Assembly: GCF_000143415.4 (NCBI RefSeq)
Contig: NW_003314367.1
Span: 400,598 to 464,597 of the forward strand
Direction: 5' to 3'
DNA length: 64,000 bases
Source of the DNA: Selaginella moellendorffii
Taxonomy: Eukaryota; Streptophyta; Lycopodiopsida; Selaginellales; Selaginellaceae
Every line of letters starts with the position of its first letter. Within the stretch, counting starts at the first letter, position 1. The translations under genes were made by a program, and so were the position numbers. Below are positions 34,800-46,262 of the stretch, piece after piece. The notes under the pieces were generated by a model. That model was not told the origin of the DNA. It was given only the letters and a program-made list of their open reading frames with translations, and ran no database searches.

Positions 34800-34890
34800 A
34801 GCCAAAGTCTCTCTGTGGAGATAGAGTCGTCCATAGCCATTGAGCTTGATTAAGCAAACCTAGATGTGAAGCAAAGATGGTATTGCTGTG
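34800..34890 (+). pseudogene. Decayed copy of the NUP98-like gene 5' region
   Basis: GAGATAGAGTCGTCCATAGC at about 34819 and AACCTAGATGTGAAGCAAAG at about 34858, followed by ATGGT, parallel 35349-35505, the region that leads into the functional NUP98-like start. This appears to be the left copy of a duplicated promoter unit. Confidence 0.6.
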
Positions 34891-35156
34891 CATGACACAG
34901 CCTTGACGCTGACTGTTCAAGAGGCCGTGGGGCTTCATGATCTTCTAGCCGGTGTGCAGCAGCAGCAAGAAGAACCTACAGTGAGTTATTCTGACAATCA
35001 ACCTGCATGCGCGATTCACCACTCTATTCGTGAGCAGATCACAGCAGGAACTTTGGCCTGCACGATGCTTGAAGAAAGAATGCCAGCATGCCACATACTG
35101 TAGAGGGCTTGGAGTTAATGTTCCAGTAAGTGTAACAATGGACCAGGGAAACAAAG

Positions 35157-35340
35157 TCTGGCGTCCTTCCATCGCTTCTGGATAATCTTCTCGACCCCCA
35201 GCAGCTTATCACGCCGCTCGGTGCTCATCTTCTTCTCGGCGCCATCCTGGATCGATGAACAGAGAGACTTAAACCACGGAGGATGTCTCGGAGACCAAGA
35301 AAACTTACGTCGCGATGCACCGAAGGATCCCAGCATAACC
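35157..35340 (-). pseudogene. Duplicated 5' fragment of the leucyl-tRNA synthetase gene
   Basis: The minus strand encodes DGAEKKMSTERRDKLLGVEKIIQKRWKDA, nearly identical to residues 4-32 of the functional gene 0.6 kb away. The 5' UTR intron (GCGAC-GTAAGT ... GATCCAG) is kept, so this is a DNA-level duplication, not a retrocopy. The frame is lost just after the copied segment. Confidence 0.85.
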
Positions 35341-35499
35341 AATACCAGAGATAGAGTCATCCATAGCTATTGACGAAGTAATAGCAATTGAGTCATTCAG
35401 CCACGTCTGCCGCCGGTTGCCATGTCATTAAAATTCTTGGCGCCTGTTGCGATTCAAAATTCAAAACTTCACAAAACCTAGATGTGAAGCAAAGCGGCG

Positions 35500-37403
35500 A
35501 TGGTAGGCAGCTATGGCTATGGCAATGGAAATGGCGGCTATGGCGACTATAGCGGTAACAGATCGCACGGGCAGCGCTATGGAGCGGCAATGAACTCCCC
35601 ATTTTCTTGGAACAACGCTGATGATGTCCCAATGACGACCACACCCAGATCGAGTGTAGGAGCTGCGCCATGGATTCAGCAACAGCAGCATCCAAGTATC
35701 AATCGCGGGAACTTTTTCTCCTCGCGCAGACAGGTTGTGAAGCCGGCCGGAGTTGTCCTTGAGCAGCAGCATATGGCGAGACAGCCACTCGGTCTCTACA
35801 ACTCGGGGAATCAGCAGGACTGGCCACCATCGTGCAGCCCGCCTGGATTGATCGATCACGCGAGAGCACTCAGCCCAGGTAAGATAATCAACCATCCAAA
35901 AACCAAAAACTTACTTCATGGATGGATGCAAGCAGCTTAGAACTTGCTGATCATTGGAGCTCACAGATGATCAGATGCAGATCCAGGAGCTCAACGGGAG
36001 CGGTGCTACCTTGTACTACTGCCCAACGCTTGATCCTGAGACAGGATTCACCATCCTGTCCATCTCGGCCATGAGCTTCTACAGGAACAAGAGCCACGAG
36101 GAAATCCGATGGGATTGCTACTGCCGCGGTGATCCCATGCTTGCCGATCCGTTATCGCTTCCCACACCATCGCCAAGCACCAAAGGCATCGCAGGCGCTT
36201 TGCCTCCTGGTACTTACTACCTCGTTCCGGCGTCACAATGGTCACCACCACCATCGTTACCGCTCACCACGGTAAGCTTTACATAGTTATCTTTCCAGAT
36301 ACTCACTTCTGGCTCGCAGCCTTTGGTCTTTTGTGCTGCTCCTCCTCCTCCGGCGACGGTAATTGACGAGCGTAGTTTACACGACCATTCACGAAGCCAT
36401 CCCCAGCAGCAGCAGCAGCAACCGTAAGTGAAGCTTTAGATCTGATCGCAAGCAAACAATATACTCACCTCTAAAACCCATGCTTACGAAACTTAAAAGC
36501 GTGAATATGTGCAGGCCAAGTCTGAGCTCTTTCACCTTCAAATCCAGCCATCCCTTTGGAAAGCTCCCTCACGCCCAGCAGATATCTTTCAAGAGCAGCA
36601 ACACTTTTCCGCCGACGAGCGTTGGCACCAGATCCGGCTCCCCTCTGCTGGTTCTACCATCGAGACCAGTTCTACGCAGCCGCTTCCAGACGAGCAGATC
36701 AAAAGCACGCACCCCACCTCCAGTAATCTGGGACGAGCCGCCGCCTCCAGAAATTTTCCTGCGAGCAACCAAGAACCCAAGATCGCTCTTCATCCCGCCG
36801 CAAGCAAACGAGCACGAAACTCCGGTGGAACCATCGTCACCACCGTTAAGTATGCCCGAGAGCAGTGAACCGGGTCCGAGCAACCAAGTAGCGGAACCAG
36901 AAGCAGAGCCATTCGTGCCAACACCCAAGGTGACGGGCTCAGACTACTACATCCAGCCCAGCCCGGAGGAGATCCGAGAGCGCCACCTTTCCACGCCGGG
37001 AGGATACTGCCACCGAGTTGACAACTTTGTAGTCGGGCGCAAGCAGCACGGGGAGATCCGCTTCATCGGCCGGACAGATGTGCGAGAGCTGGACGTGTGC
37101 GACGCTGTCCAGTTCGACAAGAACCAGGTGATTGTCTACATGGACGAGAGCAAAAAGCCTGGCGTGGGTGACGGGCTCAATAAACCAGCTGAAGTTACTC
37201 TGTTTAACATCCACTGGAACGACAATCTAGACGGCCAAGAACAGCAAGAGCAGCAGCAGCAGCAGTTCGAGATGATGCTCAGGGATGAATCCGAGAGGCA
37301 AGGCTCCCACTTCATTTCTTACGACGCAGCGTCGGGGGAATGGAAGTTCCTGGTTGATCACTTCAGCACATTCGGACTGCAATGCAAAACGTTGGCTACA
37401 TAG
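35500..37403 (+). CDS. NUP98: NUP98-like nucleoporin with autoproteolytic domain but no FG repeats
   Basis: Four exons (35500-35878, 35967-36271, 36320-36423, 36515-37403) give 558 residues with phases that fit. The C-terminal 150 residues are the peptidase S59 domain of NUP98: DYYIQPSPEEI, NFVVGRKQHGEIRFIG, LDVCDAVQFDKNQVIVYMDE, KKPGVGDGLNKPAEVTL and the self-cleavage motif HFS (VDHFSTFGL) close to the end. Exon 2 holds ILSISAMSFYRNKSHEEIRWDCY, the plant NUP98 motif before the domain. The N-terminus is Gly/Tyr/Asn-rich, then Gln/Pro-rich, with no GLFG or other FG repeats. NUP98 sits in the nuclear pore and its domain docks on NUP88/NUP96. This may be a divergent paralogue. It converges on the EF-Ts gene, with 41 bp between stops. 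Confidence 0.87.
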
Positions 37404-37444
37404 ATTCATCGAGGACAACAAAAATTAGGAGCGAAACCTGGAAG

Positions 37445-40400
37445 TCACACTGGCTTCAGCGCAGCGATTTCTTCGGCAAGATTGTGAGCCTTCTTCTCGA
37501 TGCCTTCTCCCAACGTAAAGCGTTCAAACCTCCGGACGCGGATGTTCTCGCCCAAGCTCACCGTCTTGGCTTGCAGCACATCTTTGACGAGCATGGTGTC
37601 GTCCTTGAGATACGGTTGCTCAAGCAGGGCTCTCTCCGCCAGCAGCTTGCTCAGGCGCCCCTCGACAATCTTGGCACGAATCTGCTCGGGCTTGTTCTGC
37701 AAGTCGTCCCTTTGCATCTCAATCTCGCGTTCCTTGTCCTTGATGTCAGCTGATATGTCGTCCACAGACACGTACTCCACCTGCGGGCAAGCGACCAGTT
37801 GCATCGCCAGATCGTCGGCCAGCTCCTTAAACACTGTGTTCCTCGCCACAAAGTCCGTCTCACTGTTGACCTCCACCAGCACGCCGATACGTGACGCATG
37901 AATGTAGCTCACCACCATCCCTTCTGCCGCTATTCTCCCAGCCTTCTTCTCCGCACTTGCCAGTCCCTTCTTTCTCAGGTAGTCCTTCGCCTGTTCAAAG
38001 TCGCCTTTGCATGCTACCAGAGCTTTCTTGCAGTCCATCATGCCAGTTCCTGTTTCTTCCCGTAGTTGCTTCACCAAAGAAGCCGAGATGGCGATGGTTT
38101 GAGCATCCTTGTCCGTCTCGGAGCTGCCGCTGCTATCGCTGGTGCTTTCCGTGGCCGGTGCTTCGACGACCTTCTGTGCCTGTGCTTCGGCTTGAGCAGC
38201 GACTTCAGCTGCAATATCGTAGCTGCGTTTCTCAAGGCCTTCTCCAACAATGTATCTTGCAAACCGCCTCACTTGGATGTTTTCACCCACGGCTGCAATT
38301 GTCTGCCTAACCAGATCCTTGACGAGAAGACTGTCATTCTTGATGAACGTTTTCTCAAGCAGCGCTAGCTCCGCGAGCCTCTTCGCAACTCGTCCCTCCA
38401 CAATCTTGGCACGTACAGCCTCGGGCTTGCTCTGTATGTCTTCCCTTTGCATCTCAATCTCGAACTCCTTGCTCTTCACCTCGGCCGGAATATCGTCCAC
38501 AGACACGTATTCAACCTGTTGAGATGCAGCCAGCTGCATTCCCAAGTCCTCCACCAGCTGCGTGAAGAGCTCGCCCCTAGACACAAAATCTGTCTCGCAG
38601 TTGACTTCTAGCAGGACACCAATCCGACCGTCATGAATGTAGCTCCTGATTGCTCCCTCGGCGGCGATCCTGCTAGCCTTTTTATCCGCACCAGCCAGCC
38701 CCTTTTTCCTCAGATACTCGATGGCCAGCTCAAAATCTCCGTTTGTTTCCACCAGAGCCTTTTTGCAGTCCATCATGCCTGCTCCTGACTGCTGCCTGAG
38801 AGACTTCACCAATGCCGCGGAAATCACTATGCCGACAGACTCTGCTTCCGTGGCCAGCATCTCTTCCTTCGTCGTACTTTCTTCCTTTGTCTCCTCCACA
38901 TTCTCTTTCACTTCGGCAATCGCTTCTTTTGCCTTTTCATCGTCGGCAGATTTATCATCCTCCAGCGCTTTTTCCGTCTTTGTCTCCGAAACTTCACCTT
39001 CTTCCTCTTTCACGTCCTCTTTCTGCTGAGGTTCCTTGTCTTGGACAGCTGCACTTGTCACCTCTGCTGGCTCTTCCTTGTTCTCAACAAGTTCATTTTC
39101 AACCTCTGCTATCGGCACCTCCTCGTCCCCAGGCTTTTCCACGTTTTCGACGGCTTCCTGTGGCTCTTTTTCCACACGCTTATCTTCCACGTCTGGTACA
39201 GCAGCAGCAGCAACCACATCCTTTGGTTCCGATAGCTCCTCCTCCTCTTCCTTTGGCAACTCCTCTCGAACTGCACTTACTGTTTCCGTAGCCTCTTCTT
39301 CCACGGAAGGTTCCTTTTCTTGTGAGGCAGGGGCCTCCTCTTTCACAATTTCGGCCTCGTCAGCCGTCGATACCGGGTCTTCTGGTGCTTCAGCGTTCAC
39401 ATGTGCCTCTTCCGCCTTCTTTTTCTTGCTCTTCTTGTCGGCTGCCTCCACAACTGGAAGCTTCCCCGACTCCTCTAAATACTTCCTGATGGCAGCATTT
39501 TTTCGGAAAGCAAGCTCAAATGCGTTGGTGGCGGTCATGCTTCCATTAAACTCCTCGTTCACCTTCTTCAGGTCCAGCTCTTCCTTCATGGTCAGATTGA
39601 TTCTTCCCTCGATGATGCGGAGCACCTTCACCTTCACTTCCTGTCCCACTTTAACGAGGGTCTCAATGGGAACATTCTCCCCGGCCACGCTGATCTCATT
39701 CGCATGCATGAAGCCTTCTTCGCCTCCAGGGAGTTCCACAAAACAGCCTCTTCTTGTCAAGTTCTTGACAACACCTGTCGCAGCCTGTCCCTTTTGGTAG
39801 TTTGACGTCTTCGGCTTGTCAGTCGCTGGTCGTCGGTTTTGGCCTGCTGCCCCTGGAGCACCCCTTCCGGCAATCTTTCCACGGAAGGCCTCTCGACCGC
39901 CTGTGGCCGGAGCACCAGAAGAGGGTGCTCTTGTTGGTTCTGGCTTGGGAGTGGGATCGTACAGCTTGAGCTTCACGCGTCTATTCTGCAAGTCCGCCTC
40001 GAGTATCTGAACTTGCACCTCCTGCCCGACCTGTACAACGTCCTCCACAGCCTTGACGAATCCCTCACCCAGCTTCGAAATGTGGAGCAAGCCGTCTACT
40101 CTAGCACCGAGATCCACGAAAGCACCAAACGTCATGATGGACTTGATTCGTCCAGTCAGGACCTTGTCCGCAACCAAGTCCTCGTCTTGCACGGCGAAGG
40201 TCCGTGTGACCCTTGAAGGCGTACCTGCCGGTGGTCTTCGTCTCTGAGTTCCAGCAGCAGTATCAGAAGCCCCAGCTTCGCTCTTTTCAAGATTGGTGAG
40301 GAGCTCGTCGATGGTTGGCTCTTCCTTCTCTTCGGCGGTGGTTCCTGTCGTAGCCGAGGACGCACGCGTAGACGTGGTGGTGCTGCTGCTGCTAGAAGTG

Positions 40401-40588
40401 AAGAGAGGACCCCTGTGAGACCGCGGAAGTTCAGCTCTCCAAGTCCTCCAGGAGGGTGAAGGCGAGGGAGATAAGCCGGAAGCCATGCGCTTTCTGGGCC
40501 TCCATTCCCAGCTCAGTCCATGATGGAAGGATTGAAGTGTACCGGTGGTACATTGTTGGCACAGCAGAGCCGTGGTTGCGGCAGTCAT
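37445..40588 (-). CDS. Plastid polyprotein: two S1 domains plus two EF-Ts domains (PETs/PSRP-7 type)
   Basis: Intronless frame of 1047 codons from ATG 40588; an in-frame ATG at 40486 ([10 protein letters not shown]) is an alternative start with a more typical Ser/Arg-rich transit peptide. Order: transit peptide, S1 domain 1 at about residues 140-210 ([17 protein letters not shown]), S1 domain 2 at about 265-340 ([18 protein letters not shown]), a long Glu/Lys-rich linker, EF-Ts unit 1 near 590-790 and EF-Ts unit 2 near 830-1047. Both EF-Ts units carry the G(A/T)GMMDCKKAL and DLVRQT/DVLQAK blocks. EF-Ts recycles EF-Tu by nucleotide exchange; the S1 part corresponds to plastid ribosomal protein PSRP-7. 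This fusion is known in green algae and land plants. Confidence 0.95.
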   Translation of the reverse strand: MTAATTALLCQQCTTGTLQSFHHGLSWEWRPRKRMASGLSPSPSPSWRTWRAELPRSHRGPLFTSSSSSTTTSTRASSATTGTTAEEKEEPTIDELLTNLEKSEAGASDTAAGTQRRRPPAGTPSRVTRTFAVQDEDLVADKVLTGRIKSIMTFGAFVDLGARVDGLLHISKLGEGFVKAVEDVVQVGQEVQVQILEADLQNRRVKLKLYDPTPKPEPTRAPSSGAPATGGREAFRGKIAGRGAPGAAGQNRRPATDKPKTSNYQKGQAATGVVKNLTRRGCFVELPGGEEGFMHANEISVAGENVPIETLVKVGQEVKVKVLRIIEGRINLTMKEELDLKKVNEEFNGSMTATNAFELAFRKNAAIRKYLEESGKLPVVEAADKKSKKKKAEEAHVNAEAPEDPVSTADEAEIVKEEAPASQEKEPSVEEEATETVSAVREELPKEEEEELSEPKDVVAAAAVPDVEDKRVEKEPQEAVENVEKPGDEEVPIAEVENELVENKEEPAEVTSAAVQDKEPQQKEDVKEEEGEVSETKTEKALEDDKSADDEKAKEAIAEVKENVEETKEESTTKEEMLATEAESVGIVISAALVKSLRQQSGAGMMDCKKALVETNGDFELAIEYLRKKGLAGADKKASRIAAEGAIRSYIHDGRIGVLLEVNCETDFVSRGELFTQLVEDLGMQLAASQQVEYVSVDDIPAEVKSKEFEIEMQREDIQSKPEAVRAKIVEGRVAKRLAELALLEKTFIKNDSLLVKDLVRQTIAAVGENIQVRRFARYIVGEGLEKRSYDIAAEVAAQAEAQAQKVVEAPATESTSDSSGSSETDKDAQTIAISASLVKQLREETGTGMMDCKKALVACKGDFEQAKDYLRKKGLASAEKKAGRIAAEGMVVSYIHASRIGVLVEVNSETDFVARNTVFKELADDLAMQLVACPQVEYVSVDDISADIKDKEREIEMQRDDLQNKPEQIRAKIVEGRLSKLLAERALLEQPYLKDDTMLVKDVLQAKTVSLGENIRVRRFERFTLGEGIEKKAHNLAEEIAALKPV

Positions 40589-40885
40589 CCTTGAAGTTGT
40601 TTTCGAGACGCAGTCATCCGAGGATACTCGGCAGCCTTGTCATTGCAGCGACGCCGGAGGCTTACCTCGATTCATGCCGCGCGAAGCCATGCCCACCGTC
40701 CACTTATTATCTGTTGGCCTCCAATCCAATGTGCTTTAAAATCCCTTCCTCATCATCCTGGGCAGTGTATTTACCGGTACTTAATCGCGACCTTAAGAAG
40801 ACGTTCCCCTGCTGCACAGGGAGCGAGGGAAGGAGTGAGAACAACAGTGGAGAAGTTTGAAAGAAGAACACAAACCAGATCTGAG

Positions 40886-41851
40886 CTAGCCTCCCATGAA
40901 AGGCAGGAATCCTCTCTTGGGTCGAGTCTCCTCGATGAGCACCGCCTTCATGCTGTCCTTCTCCACCAGTCTCCAAGCCGCCTGTTCCAATGCCAGTCCG
41001 GCCAGAGTCGGAGGCTTCTTGAGCACTAGCGGGTACCCCCGGTTGGTGCTCTTGATCACCTCCGAGTCCTCTGGAACGACACCAAGCAGCGGCAAGCCCA
41101 GCATCTCCTGGACATCCAGCACCGACATCATGTCCTCCCCCTTGATCATGTCGCTCCTCACCCGGTTGACGATCATCTTGATGTCCTTGATATCGTCGCA
41201 CTCCAACAGACCCGTGACGCGATCCGCGTCTCGCAGGCTGGTGATGTCCGGGGTGGTGACGAGCACGGCCTCGTTAGCCGGTGTGATGGCGGTGATGAAA
41301 CCGGCGTCGATCCCCGCGGGGCAGTCGATGAGGATGAAGTCGGGGCATCCGTCGGGGCGCTGCTTGAGCGCGTCCACGAGCCACGTCAGTGCCTTGCCGC
41401 CGAATCCCATGGGCATCTTGTAGCGGGGCTTGTTGATGCACAGGAGCTCCAAGTTTGTCCATCGCTTGTCGCGGACCAGCGCTTGATCCAGCCGGCATTC
41501 GCCGTTGAGCACCTCCATTGCCGTGTAGTTGACGCGATTCTCCAGGCCCAGCAGCAGATCCAAGTTGCGCAGCCCCACGTCCGCGTCGATGGCAACCACG
41601 CTGAAGTCGAGCCGCGCCAAGCACATACCTAGATTCGCAGTCACCGTCGTCTTGCCCACGCCGCCTTTGCCCGATGTCACCACCACAACCCGGGGTCGGC
41701 TCCCAGCCAGCTCCGGCCGCCGATTCCACTGCAATACCGCGCGGATCTGCCCGCTGCTCCTCCTCGTCCTCCTCCTCTCCCTGCTGCTGCTGCTGCGCCC
41801 AAGCCCTAATCCCGTGGGAGCAGGGAGGGCGCCCGTCGCCACCACCACCAT
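40886..41851 (-). CDS. MIND1: Septum-site-determining protein MinD, plastid
   Basis: Frame of 321 residues from ATG 41851 (MVVVATGALPAPTGLG), with a Ser/Arg-rich plastid transit peptide of about 50 residues. The frame stays open upstream but lacks MinD-like sequence there. Deviant Walker A motif SGKGGVGKTT near residue 60, DADVGLRNLDLLLGLENR, the Walker B-like ILIDCPAGID, and TTPDITSLRDADR are all present. The C-terminal amphipathic membrane-targeting helix region ends RPKRGFLPFMGG. MinD is an ATPase that positions the FtsZ ring during plastid division with MinE. It is divergent from the ePHD gene (163 bp between starts) and lies 297 bp downstream of the EF-Ts start on the same strand. Confidence 0.96.
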   Translation of the reverse strand: MVVVATGALPAPTGLGLGRSSSSRERRRTRRSSGQIRAVLQWNRRPELAGSRPRVVVVTSGKGGVGKTTVTANLGMCLARLDFSVVAIDADVGLRNLDLLLGLENRVNYTAMEVLNGECRLDQALVRDKRWTNLELLCINKPRYKMPMGFGGKALTWLVDALKQRPDGCPDFILIDCPAGIDAGFITAITPANEAVLVTTPDITSLRDADRVTGLLECDDIKDIKMIVNRVRSDMIKGEDMMSVLDVQEMLGLPLLGVVPEDSEVIKSTNRGYPLVLKKPPTLAGLALEQAAWRLVEKDSMKAVLIEETRPKRGFLPFMGG

Positions 41852-42014
41852 CTCCTCCTTAAACCCTAAACTTTTTGCCTGCTCTTTCATTTCATATGAC
41901 CTCGCTTGAATTGCGTCGCATAAGGCGGGAAAGAAGAAAAATCGAAAGCGCGCGCGCGCTCTCAACGCGACCCTAGGGCATCGTCGTCCACGCTCTAGCA
42001 TTCTCTCGCTCGCC

Positions 42015-43076
42015 ATGGAAGCTCGCCCAGGTAAATCTCCTCCCTCCTCATAGATCTCATGGCGCATTACATTTTCTTCTTCCAGTGCAGCAGCAATCCA
42101 CGGTTTGCTCCACCGAGGCGCCGCTCTACAACTTGAGCTGCTGCCCGCCCAAGAAGAGATTCCGGCCAGCGGACAGCAGCGCCGGCACCGTCAGGGAGCG
42201 CTTCTGCGGGATTCCATTGCTTCCTGCCAAGAAACGCGTGGTAGCCTTCCAGTTTGGGGAGGAGCAGCTCCTCACATCTCTCTTGCTCCACCAAGACGAA
42301 TCGGACGCCAAGAACAACACAATGAAGCCCGTCCCAGAGGTTGAGCAAAACAACAGCAACAAGCGCGAGGAAGTGTTTGAAACGGATGCGCCAGATCCAG
42401 ATCCAAGGATGGTCACAGCACAGCAGGAGAATGATCTCTCCTGGTCGTGCCGCTTCTGCCAAGCCAGTGGCGATTCAGAGGTAGCATTCTTTTTTTTTCC
42501 CTTTGATACATGACATAGAAGTTTCGGATAAACTTGGTGTGCTTTTAGGAGGCAGGGCCGCTCATGGAATATCGGAACCGGACCTTGATCCCAGCCACAT
42601 CTTGCCATCAAGGAGAAGCTTGCCATGATCGCCCAACAGCCGTGCACGTCCACCTTCGTTGTGCCGAGTGGTACGTATCAGCAGCATCTGTCGTGCACGG
42701 ATGATGATCCATTCTTGATCACGCAGGGCTCCCAACGTCTACTACACAGGCGATGGCGAAGGGGGAGACGAGGGCGGTGATCAGCAAATACGGAACGTCA
42801 AGTCGGAGATTGGGAGAGCCAGCAAGCTCAAGTGCCATGCCTGTGGCTCCAGAGGCGCCGCGCTGGGATGCTACTTGAGCAAGTGCCGCAAAAGCTTCCA
42901 CTATGGCTGCGCTCGTCGAGCCCAAACCAAAGGCCGATGGGAGACGGTAATCTCTCTCCTCAGGCTCTTTCTTTCCCTGTGATTAATCCATCGCCATTCG
43001 CCACCAGGAAAGGTATTTGTTCCTGTGCGACGACCACGCGGCGTGGAGCTTTCCCGGGGAGACCGAAGGGAAATAA
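42015..43076 (+). CDS. Small ePHD (extended PHD) zinc-finger protein, BRCA1/BARD1-type
   Basis: Starts at ATG 42015 in a 16-nt first exon (MEARP), then 42086-42480, 42549 onward, and further exons to TAA 43074-43076. A C-terminal extended PHD module is visible: SCRFCQAS (CxxC), VHLRCAEWAPNVYY, GRASKLKCHACGSRGAALGCYLSKCRKSFHYGCA and YLFLCDDH. This pattern matches the ePHD of plant BRCA1/BARD1-like and PHF-type proteins, which bind chromatin or nucleic acid. The N-terminal half has CCPPKKRFRPAD and VRERFCGIPLLPAKKRV basic patches and a hydrophilic linker. No RING and no BRCT domain is present, and the next gene begins 81 bp downstream, so it is an ePHD-only protein. Its function is not assigned. 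Confidence 0.85.
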
Positions 43077-43157
43077 ATGTGAAGCACGTTTTTGTGATTT
43101 AAACACGCGACAAATATTTAGGGTTGATACATATAGTTTTCTTTCTAGGGCGGAAGA

Positions 43158-45787
43158 ATGGATGTGGAGGAGGAGGGCGATGCTGCGCCGGCGCCCGGCC
43201 CAGCCCCCGCGCCCACGCGCAAGCCCAAGCGCCCGCTCGACTTCGAGCACGCATTCCTGGATGCGTTGCCCTGTGCCGCCATGTAAGCTCCAGATTTCTT
43301 TCGCCTTTCGCGGCTCACCGCTTTGCGTCCAGGTACGAGAAGAGCTTCATGCACAGGGACGTCGTCACGCACGTCGCGGTGTCCGTCGCCGATTTCTTCA
43401 TCACTGGTAGCTGTGACGGTAAGTGAGCAACGAAAGGGAATGAGCGACACTTATCCCGATCTCTGCCACAGGGCATCTCAAGTTTTGGAAGAAGAAAGGA
43501 ACTGGAGTGGAGTTTGTGAAGCACTTTCGCTCCCATGTTGGCCCCATTGAAGGACTGGCTGTAAGTAAGCACTTGTGTCACTGTATCTTGCTTGTCTTGC
43601 CCTTCTTTCTCACTCTGTCTTTGGGTTCTCCAGGTGAGCGCAGACGGCCTTCTCTGTTGTACTATATCGAACGATCGCTCCGCGAAAATCTACGATGTTG
43701 TCAATTACGACATGATTTCAATGCTGCGGCTCTCTTTTGTTCCCGGGGCGGCTGAGTGGGTTGTCAAGCAAGGAAGCACCGACTCAAAGCTTGCCATTAG
43801 TGACAGAGCGACGCCTGCTGTTCACATTTTTGATGCTCGTTCTGGGAGCAACGACCCTCTGATTTCCAACGAGGTACGTACATACCAGTTGTCAAGTATG
43901 GGCTCTCATTCGCTTATGGGGCTTTGCAGGTGCATGGCTCCCCTGTCAAACTGATGAAGTTTATCCCGGCATTCGATACCGTAGTCTCGATCGACGACAA
44001 AGGAATGATTGAGTATTGGTTGACAAAAACCATGGAGTTCCCTTACAAAGTGTAAGTGTCATAAAAAGTGAAAACACAGGCTCGAGCGAGCTAACTGGTT
44101 TCGTTTGTTGCCTGCAGTGTGAATTTCAAGTATAAAACTGAAACTGATCTGTACACTCTAGCAAAATGTAAAACAACAGTGTCTGCCTTGGAGGTGAGTT
44201 TATCTTGTGGTTCATCACCCGGATGTAAAGATGACCTTTTCTCCTTTGCAGGTTAGTCAGGACGGGCTACAATTTGTGACCTCGTCACCAGATAGGCGCA
44301 TCCGCGTGTTTAGATTTAAAACAGGTAAACTGAGGCGGACCTTTGATGAATCACTGGAGGTATATATGATTGAATCGGTTCCCAATTCTAGATGCTTCGT
44401 ACTGACGTGGGAAACGTTTCCAGGTCGCACAAGATTTGCAGAGAAGTGACCAGCCACTGTGCCGGCTAGATGCTTTTGACTTCGGGCGCCGCATGGCCGT
44501 TGAGAAGGAAATTGAGAAAGCGGAGAACGTCCCACCCGCCAACGCAATCTTCGACGAGAGTGGCAACTTTTTGCTTTATGCAACACTCTTGGGAGTTAAG
44601 GTAAGTCACCCTCACTCCGCCATGTGATGCGCGTTTTACTTATTTGTTGAAGTTTATCCAAAGGTTGTCAATCTGTCCACCAACAAAGTGGCGAGAATCC
44701 TTGGTAAGGTGGAAAACACGGAAAGGTTTTTAAGAATTGCGCTGTACCAAGGGGGAAGCGGTGTCAAAAAGGTCAAGAAGATTGGTGCCAATGCTGTAGA
44801 CCAGAAGGAGTCCGTGACAGATCCAACCCTCATCTGCTGCGCATTTAAAAAGCACCGTTTCTATATTTTCAGGTACGCAATGCTGTGCACTCGCTTTACG
44901 CTAAAGCCATTCTGTGAGTGATCTGTAGCCGGAGGGAGCCTGAAGAAGCAGAGGATGCATCCAAGGGCCGGGATGTCTTCAACGAGAAACCCCCGCCTGA
45001 GGAGTTGCTGGCAATATCGGACGTTGGCAAGGCTACCACTACTTCCTTGCCCCTGAACGTGGTATGTGTGTTATGTTCGGAATTGATGGCGAGGCCTGAA
45101 TTGTTTTCTCCAGATGATGCATACGACCTTGGGAGACATCCACATACGTCTCTACCCCGAGGAATGCCCGAGGACCGTGGAGAACTTTACTACGCACTGT
45201 CGGAATGGTTATTACGACAACCTGATATTCCATCGGGTGATCAGAGGCTTTATGATCCAGACGGGCGACCCGCTGGGAGACGGCACAGGCGGGCAGTCAA
45301 TTTGGGGGGGTGAATTCGAAGACGAGTTCCACAAGAGGTAGGCGAGCTTGCATCATTGTCGTGTTTCTTGTGTGCTCAAATAGCACCACGTTTGTGGCGT
45401 GCTTTGCCTTTTTTGTCCACCAGCCTTCGACATGATCGCCCGTTTACCGTGTCCATGGCGAATGCGGGGCTCAACACCAACGGGTCGCAGTTTTTTATTA
45501 CGACAGTGGCGACACCGTGGCTGGACAACAAGCACACCGTGTTTGGCCGCGTCGTCAAAGGCATGGATGTCGTGCAGGTAAAGAAAGCAATTGCTACAAC
45601 AACAACAACAGCAACAACAACAGTGTTGTTGTGTAGAGGGCTTCGCTCTCTCTCTCTCTCTCCTCGTGTTGGCATTGATTTGTTTTGTGAACGTAAAAAA
45701 CAGGCCATCGAGAAGGTGAAGACGGACAAGAGCGACAAGCCATACCAGGACGTGAAAATTCTCAACGTGACGGTGCCCAAGGGATAA
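43158..45787 (+). CDS. CYP71: WD40-repeat cyclophilin (peptidyl-prolyl isomerase) CYP71
   Basis: Thirteen exons: 43158-43282, 43333-43418, 43472-43560, 43634-43873, 43930-44051, 44118-44193, 44252-44359, 44424-44600, 44664-44873, 44929-45061, 45114-45338, 45424-45577, 45704-45787. N-terminal WD40 units ([33 protein letters not shown]) precede a cyclophilin domain starting [19 protein letters not shown]. Active-site residues are kept: [23 protein letters not shown] and the Trp in [12 protein letters not shown]. In Arabidopsis CYP71 is a nuclear protein that binds histone H3 and helps gene repression and organ formation. Length and domain order match that protein. It starts 81 bp after the ePHD gene on the same strand. 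Confidence 0.97.
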
Positions 45788-46262
45788 GCTTGGAGGCGTG
45801 GAGCGAGCAAGGAGGAAACAAAGGGCCAGGGAAAAAGGAAAAAAAAGGTGGGGTGGGGCCGCGACAACGTGTTTGAGCACGTGGTTTTCACGCCAATTTG
45901 AGGCAGCTGGGTAAATGGAAAATGTGGCCCTTTAAACCTACCTAAGCTCGCTGGACAGAGGGAGAGGGGCGCCATTATTTACATATGGAAGGCGTGCGCC
46001 GCGCGACCTCCACTCCTTTTGCAGCACGCGCTTGTGTTTTTGCTTCTCTCATCGCAACCAAGTCAGAAGAGCTCCCTCTTTGTGTTCCCCCCGTGCCCAG
46101 GAGAGAGAGGAGCTCCAGGCAGCGCAAGATTGATTGAGAGATTGTCCACTCTTCCGGGAGCTGCTAGGCCTAGATCTGGGGGATGTTGCGAGAGATTTGT
46201 GTGTTCTTCCTGTAGCAGCTCTAAGAGGGAGAGGGAGAGGGAGAGGGAGAGGGAGAGGGGGG
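45788..46262. promoter_or_regulatory. CYP71-bHLH intergenic region with purine-rich bHLH leader
   Basis: 475 bp. The right end, 46207-46258, is a GAGAGG-type purine tract ending four bases before the bHLH ATG (46263), typical of a GA-rich plant 5' UTR. No other gene seen. Confidence 0.5.

Noticed and set aside
38066-39800. Plus-strand frames of 100-250 codons within the EF-Ts gene
   Set aside because: Ser-rich antisense shadows of the Glu/Lys-rich linker; no domain found.
40886-42067. Upstream extension of the MinD frame to 42067
   Set aside because: The extra 70 or so residues are not MinD-like and overlap the divergent ePHD first exon; ATG 41851 gives a normal length and transit peptide.
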